DNA of 35,224 nucleotides from Parvibaculum sp. Its GTDB lineage: Bacteria; Pseudomonadota; Alphaproteobacteria; Parvibaculales; Parvibaculaceae. Shown one piece after another: positions 33,443 through 35,224 of the stretch. The stretch covers positions 1-35,224 of the forward strand of contig JAHBYK010000023.1 of NCBI GenBank assembly GCA_019635965.1, in the 5' to 3' direction. The notes beneath the pieces are model-generated. The model saw only the letters and a list, made by a program, of their open reading frames with translations, had not been told where the DNA came from and searched no databases. A program made the position numbers and the translations under genes. Position 1 is the first letter of the stretch; each line of letters opens with the position of its first letter.

Positions 33443-35155
33443 ATGCAGGTGACGAAGACTGCCGCAGACACAGACATGAACGTCACGCTCACAATCGCAG
33501 CACGGCTTGAAGATGGACGAAGCAGGCTTGAAGAGCGCTTCCTCGCGGGCGGAGAAGTGCTCGCCGCAACCGTCCAAAGCGTGGGGCAGATGGTGACGAC
33601 GCTGGACGACGTCATGAAGGCAATGGATCAGTCTCGTATCGATGCGGCCATTGCCGACCTTGCCGACACGGCCGGGACACTTCTGACCTTGCCTGAGGCC
33701 CAGGCCCGGCGCGGCGCGCAGCTCCGCGATTTGTCCTGCGTGGCCAATACGATGGCAGATCAGGTCGAGGACATGCTGACCATCATCCGGTTTCTGCGGT
33801 CCTTCACGACGACCGTGAAAGTGACCGGTGCGGGCGCTGAGGGCTTCGATGCATTTGCCAACGAAATGCTTTCCGAGATCACCGAGGCGCGCCGGCAGGC
33901 CGACCTCTTTCAGGCAACGCTCGCAGACCTCTGCAGCGGCATCCAGTCGGCCGCGGCGGCGAACATGGAAGTCGAAACGGCCTACAAACAGGTCGTTCCC
34001 GGCCTTGCTGCCGCCCTCACCTCGGATTCCGCGCGCTTCGGTGAATACCACTCGAAAATCCGCAGCATAGCGGCCGATCTGACGGCGCTTGTCCGGGGCA
34101 TTCAAACGAAAATCGGCCGCTCCCTTTCGGCGCTCCAGGTGGGCGACATAACGCGTCAGCGGGTCGAGCATGTGCAGAAGGGCCTTGCCTTGCTGCACAG
34201 CGAGGCTTCCTCTGGCGAAGGGCTGGCGCCCGCAGAAATGTCGCTTTACCTGCGGCTTGCGGCCTTGCAGGCGGACGACCTCGTGTCGGAGTTTCACGAA
34301 GGTTGCGGAACGGTCATGTCCAATCTTTCCAGCCTGGCCGCCGATACGAAGGAGCTGCTTGCAATGGGCAAGGCGGCACGCGGCAATGCCTCGGCAGGCG
34401 GGGACGGTTTTCTGGCGGCTCTTGAAGGAAGCGTTTCCAAGGCCAGACGGCTTGTTTGCCAGGTCGAGGACGCGGCAGAGCGGCTCGCATCCGTGTGTAA
34501 CGCCACCGCCTCAACCGCCCGTGACCTTGCCCTCTCGGTGGACAACATTCAGGCAATCGAGACGAAAATCCAGCACATGGCGATCAATACGAGCCTGCGC
34601 TGCAGCCGCATGGGCGAAGCCGGAAAGCCGATCAATGTCGTCGCAACGGAACTACGCGCGATCGCCGAACAGATGGAAGTCGTTTCCGGCCGCCTTCTCA
34701 CGTCGCTTCGCACGCTCGAGGAAAAGGCCGTTGCGCTGACCTCGCCGGAGGAAGAGGGCATTGGACTGGGCGAGCGGCTGGACCGCGCGCTTGCAAGCAT
34801 TTCCGATGCCGGCAGCAAGATTTCCAACGATCTCAATCAGCTCGCCGAACGGGGAGACGGAATCGCACGGGACGTGTCGCGCAACGTCGCAAGCCTCGAT
34901 TTCACGCGGGATATCGGGACGGTTCTCGATGAATGCACCTTGCAGATCGAGGAACGTGCTGCGGCCCTCGCGGACCCAGATGCCGAAATCGAAGAGCCCT
35001 CCGAGGCACTGCTCCGGCTCGCCGATTCGCTTTACGCCGCCTACACGATGGCGCGCGAACGGCAGGTGCATGGTCTTGTTTTCGCGCCGCCGGTTGCATC
35101 CGCCACGCGGGAGGCAATGCCTGGCGAAGACGATCTCGATGCCGCATTCTTCTGA
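33443..35155 (+). CDS. Soluble chemoreceptor-like protein with a degenerate signalling tip
   Basis: A 570-residue, mostly helical, soluble protein with no membrane segment. At about 371-411 it carries a stretch that aligns with the chemoreceptor tip but has lost key residues: AINTSLRCSRMGEAGKP stands where receptors have LALNAAIEAARAGE, followed by INVVATELRAIAEQM. A motif LQVGDITRQRVEHV near 231 recalls the QD-[IL]-T-x-Q-R helix of CheZ- and receptor-related proteins. The C-terminus is acidic (PGEDDLDAAFF). It may join the receptor array, be a scaffold, or act on CheY; none is proven. Start ATG 33443 is preceded by GGGG. It is divergent from the che operon and ends before a strong terminator. 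Confidence 0.75.
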   Translation: MQVTKTAADTDMNVTLTIAARLEDGRSRLEERFLAGGEVLAATVQSVGQMVTTLDDVMKAMDQSRIDAAIADLADTAGTLLTLPEAQARRGAQLRDLSCVANTMADQVEDMLTIIRFLRSFTTTVKVTGAGAEGFDAFANEMLSEITEARRQADLFQATLADLCSGIQSAAAANMEVETAYKQVVPGLAAALTSDSARFGEYHSKIRSIAADLTALVRGIQTKIGRSLSALQVGDITRQRVEHVQKGLALLHSEASSGEGLAPAEMSLYLRLAALQADDLVSEFHEGCGTVMSNLSSLAADTKELLAMGKAARGNASAGGDGFLAALEGSVSKARRLVCQVEDAAERLASVCNATASTARDLALSVDNIQAIETKIQHMAINTSLRCSRMGEAGKPINVVATELRAIAEQMEVVSGRLLTSLRTLEEKAVALTSPEEEGIGLGERLDRALASISDAGSKISNDLNQLAERGDGIARDVSRNVASLDFTRDIGTVLDECTLQIEERAAALADPDAEIEEPSEALLRLADSLYAAYTMARERQVHGLVFAPPVASATREAMPGEDDLDAAFF

Positions 35156-35190
35156 TGCCTCGCGCTTCTCCCGGAACGGCCGAAAAACAA

Positions 35191-35222
35191 AAAACCCGCC
35201 ATGCAGAAACATGGCGGGTTTT
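35191..35222. terminator. Intrinsic terminator
   Basis: A 13-bp stem AAAACCCGCCATG/CATGGCGGGTTTT with loop CAGAAA, ending the receptor-like gene at the right edge of the window. A-rich and T-rich edges allow use on both strands. Confidence 0.88.
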
Positions 35223-35224
35223 CA

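Overview
The window is a stretch of GC-rich (roughly 60-65 % by eye) alphaproteobacterial chromosome. The basis is an ECF11-type sigma factor/ChrR pair, a compact che operon with a STAS gene, CCCGGG-type palindromic repeats and a Zur-like box. A Parvibaculum- or Rhizobiales-like host is a guess from gene style; no rRNA or other species marker is present. No tRNA, rRNA, CRISPR array, transposase or integrase was found.

Layout. (1) 1-6261: a minus-strand GGDEF/EAL protein, a DUF1365 protein and an FAD-dependent amine-oxidase-like protein, divergent from an ECF sigma factor and a ChrR-like cupin anti-sigma factor. The two divergent units each carry a TGATCC-N18-TA promoter, so both look like targets of this sigma factor (a photo-oxidative/singlet-oxygen type response). 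(2) 6337-8526: a TonB-dependent receptor behind a Zur-like palindrome, so probably zinc uptake. (3) 8657-11659: PPK2, MgtC/SapB-DUF4010 membrane protein and RlmJ in one tight operon, then an MFS transporter. (4) 13087-16500: a small limonene-epoxide-hydrolase-like/membrane-protein operon with a structured leader, next to an AT-richer foreign-looking gene that fuses a GHKL ATPase to a PD-(D/E)XK-like nuclease, followed by a cluster of palindromic repeats. (5) 16503-22128: aldehyde dehydrogenase, a small secreted protein, a GMC oxidoreductase with its Tat-exported small subunit, MtgA and a glycine-zipper lipoprotein. (6) 22128-24030: methionine-salvage genes mtnB-mtnD-mtnC. (7) 24219-35224: a winged-helix regulator, then the minus-strand chemotaxis operon STAS-cheY-cheA-cheW-mcp-cheW-cheR-cheB, divergent from a soluble chemoreceptor-like protein.

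The points I would look at first are the GHKL-nuclease fusion (13944-15902) as a possible single-gene defence system, the ChrR protein that keeps the cupin metal site but has lost both zinc cysteines of its anti-sigma domain, the paired sigma-dependent promoters at 4740-4877, the Zur-like box at 8509-8526, and the folded leader at 13799-13896 that appears to bury a ribosome binding site.
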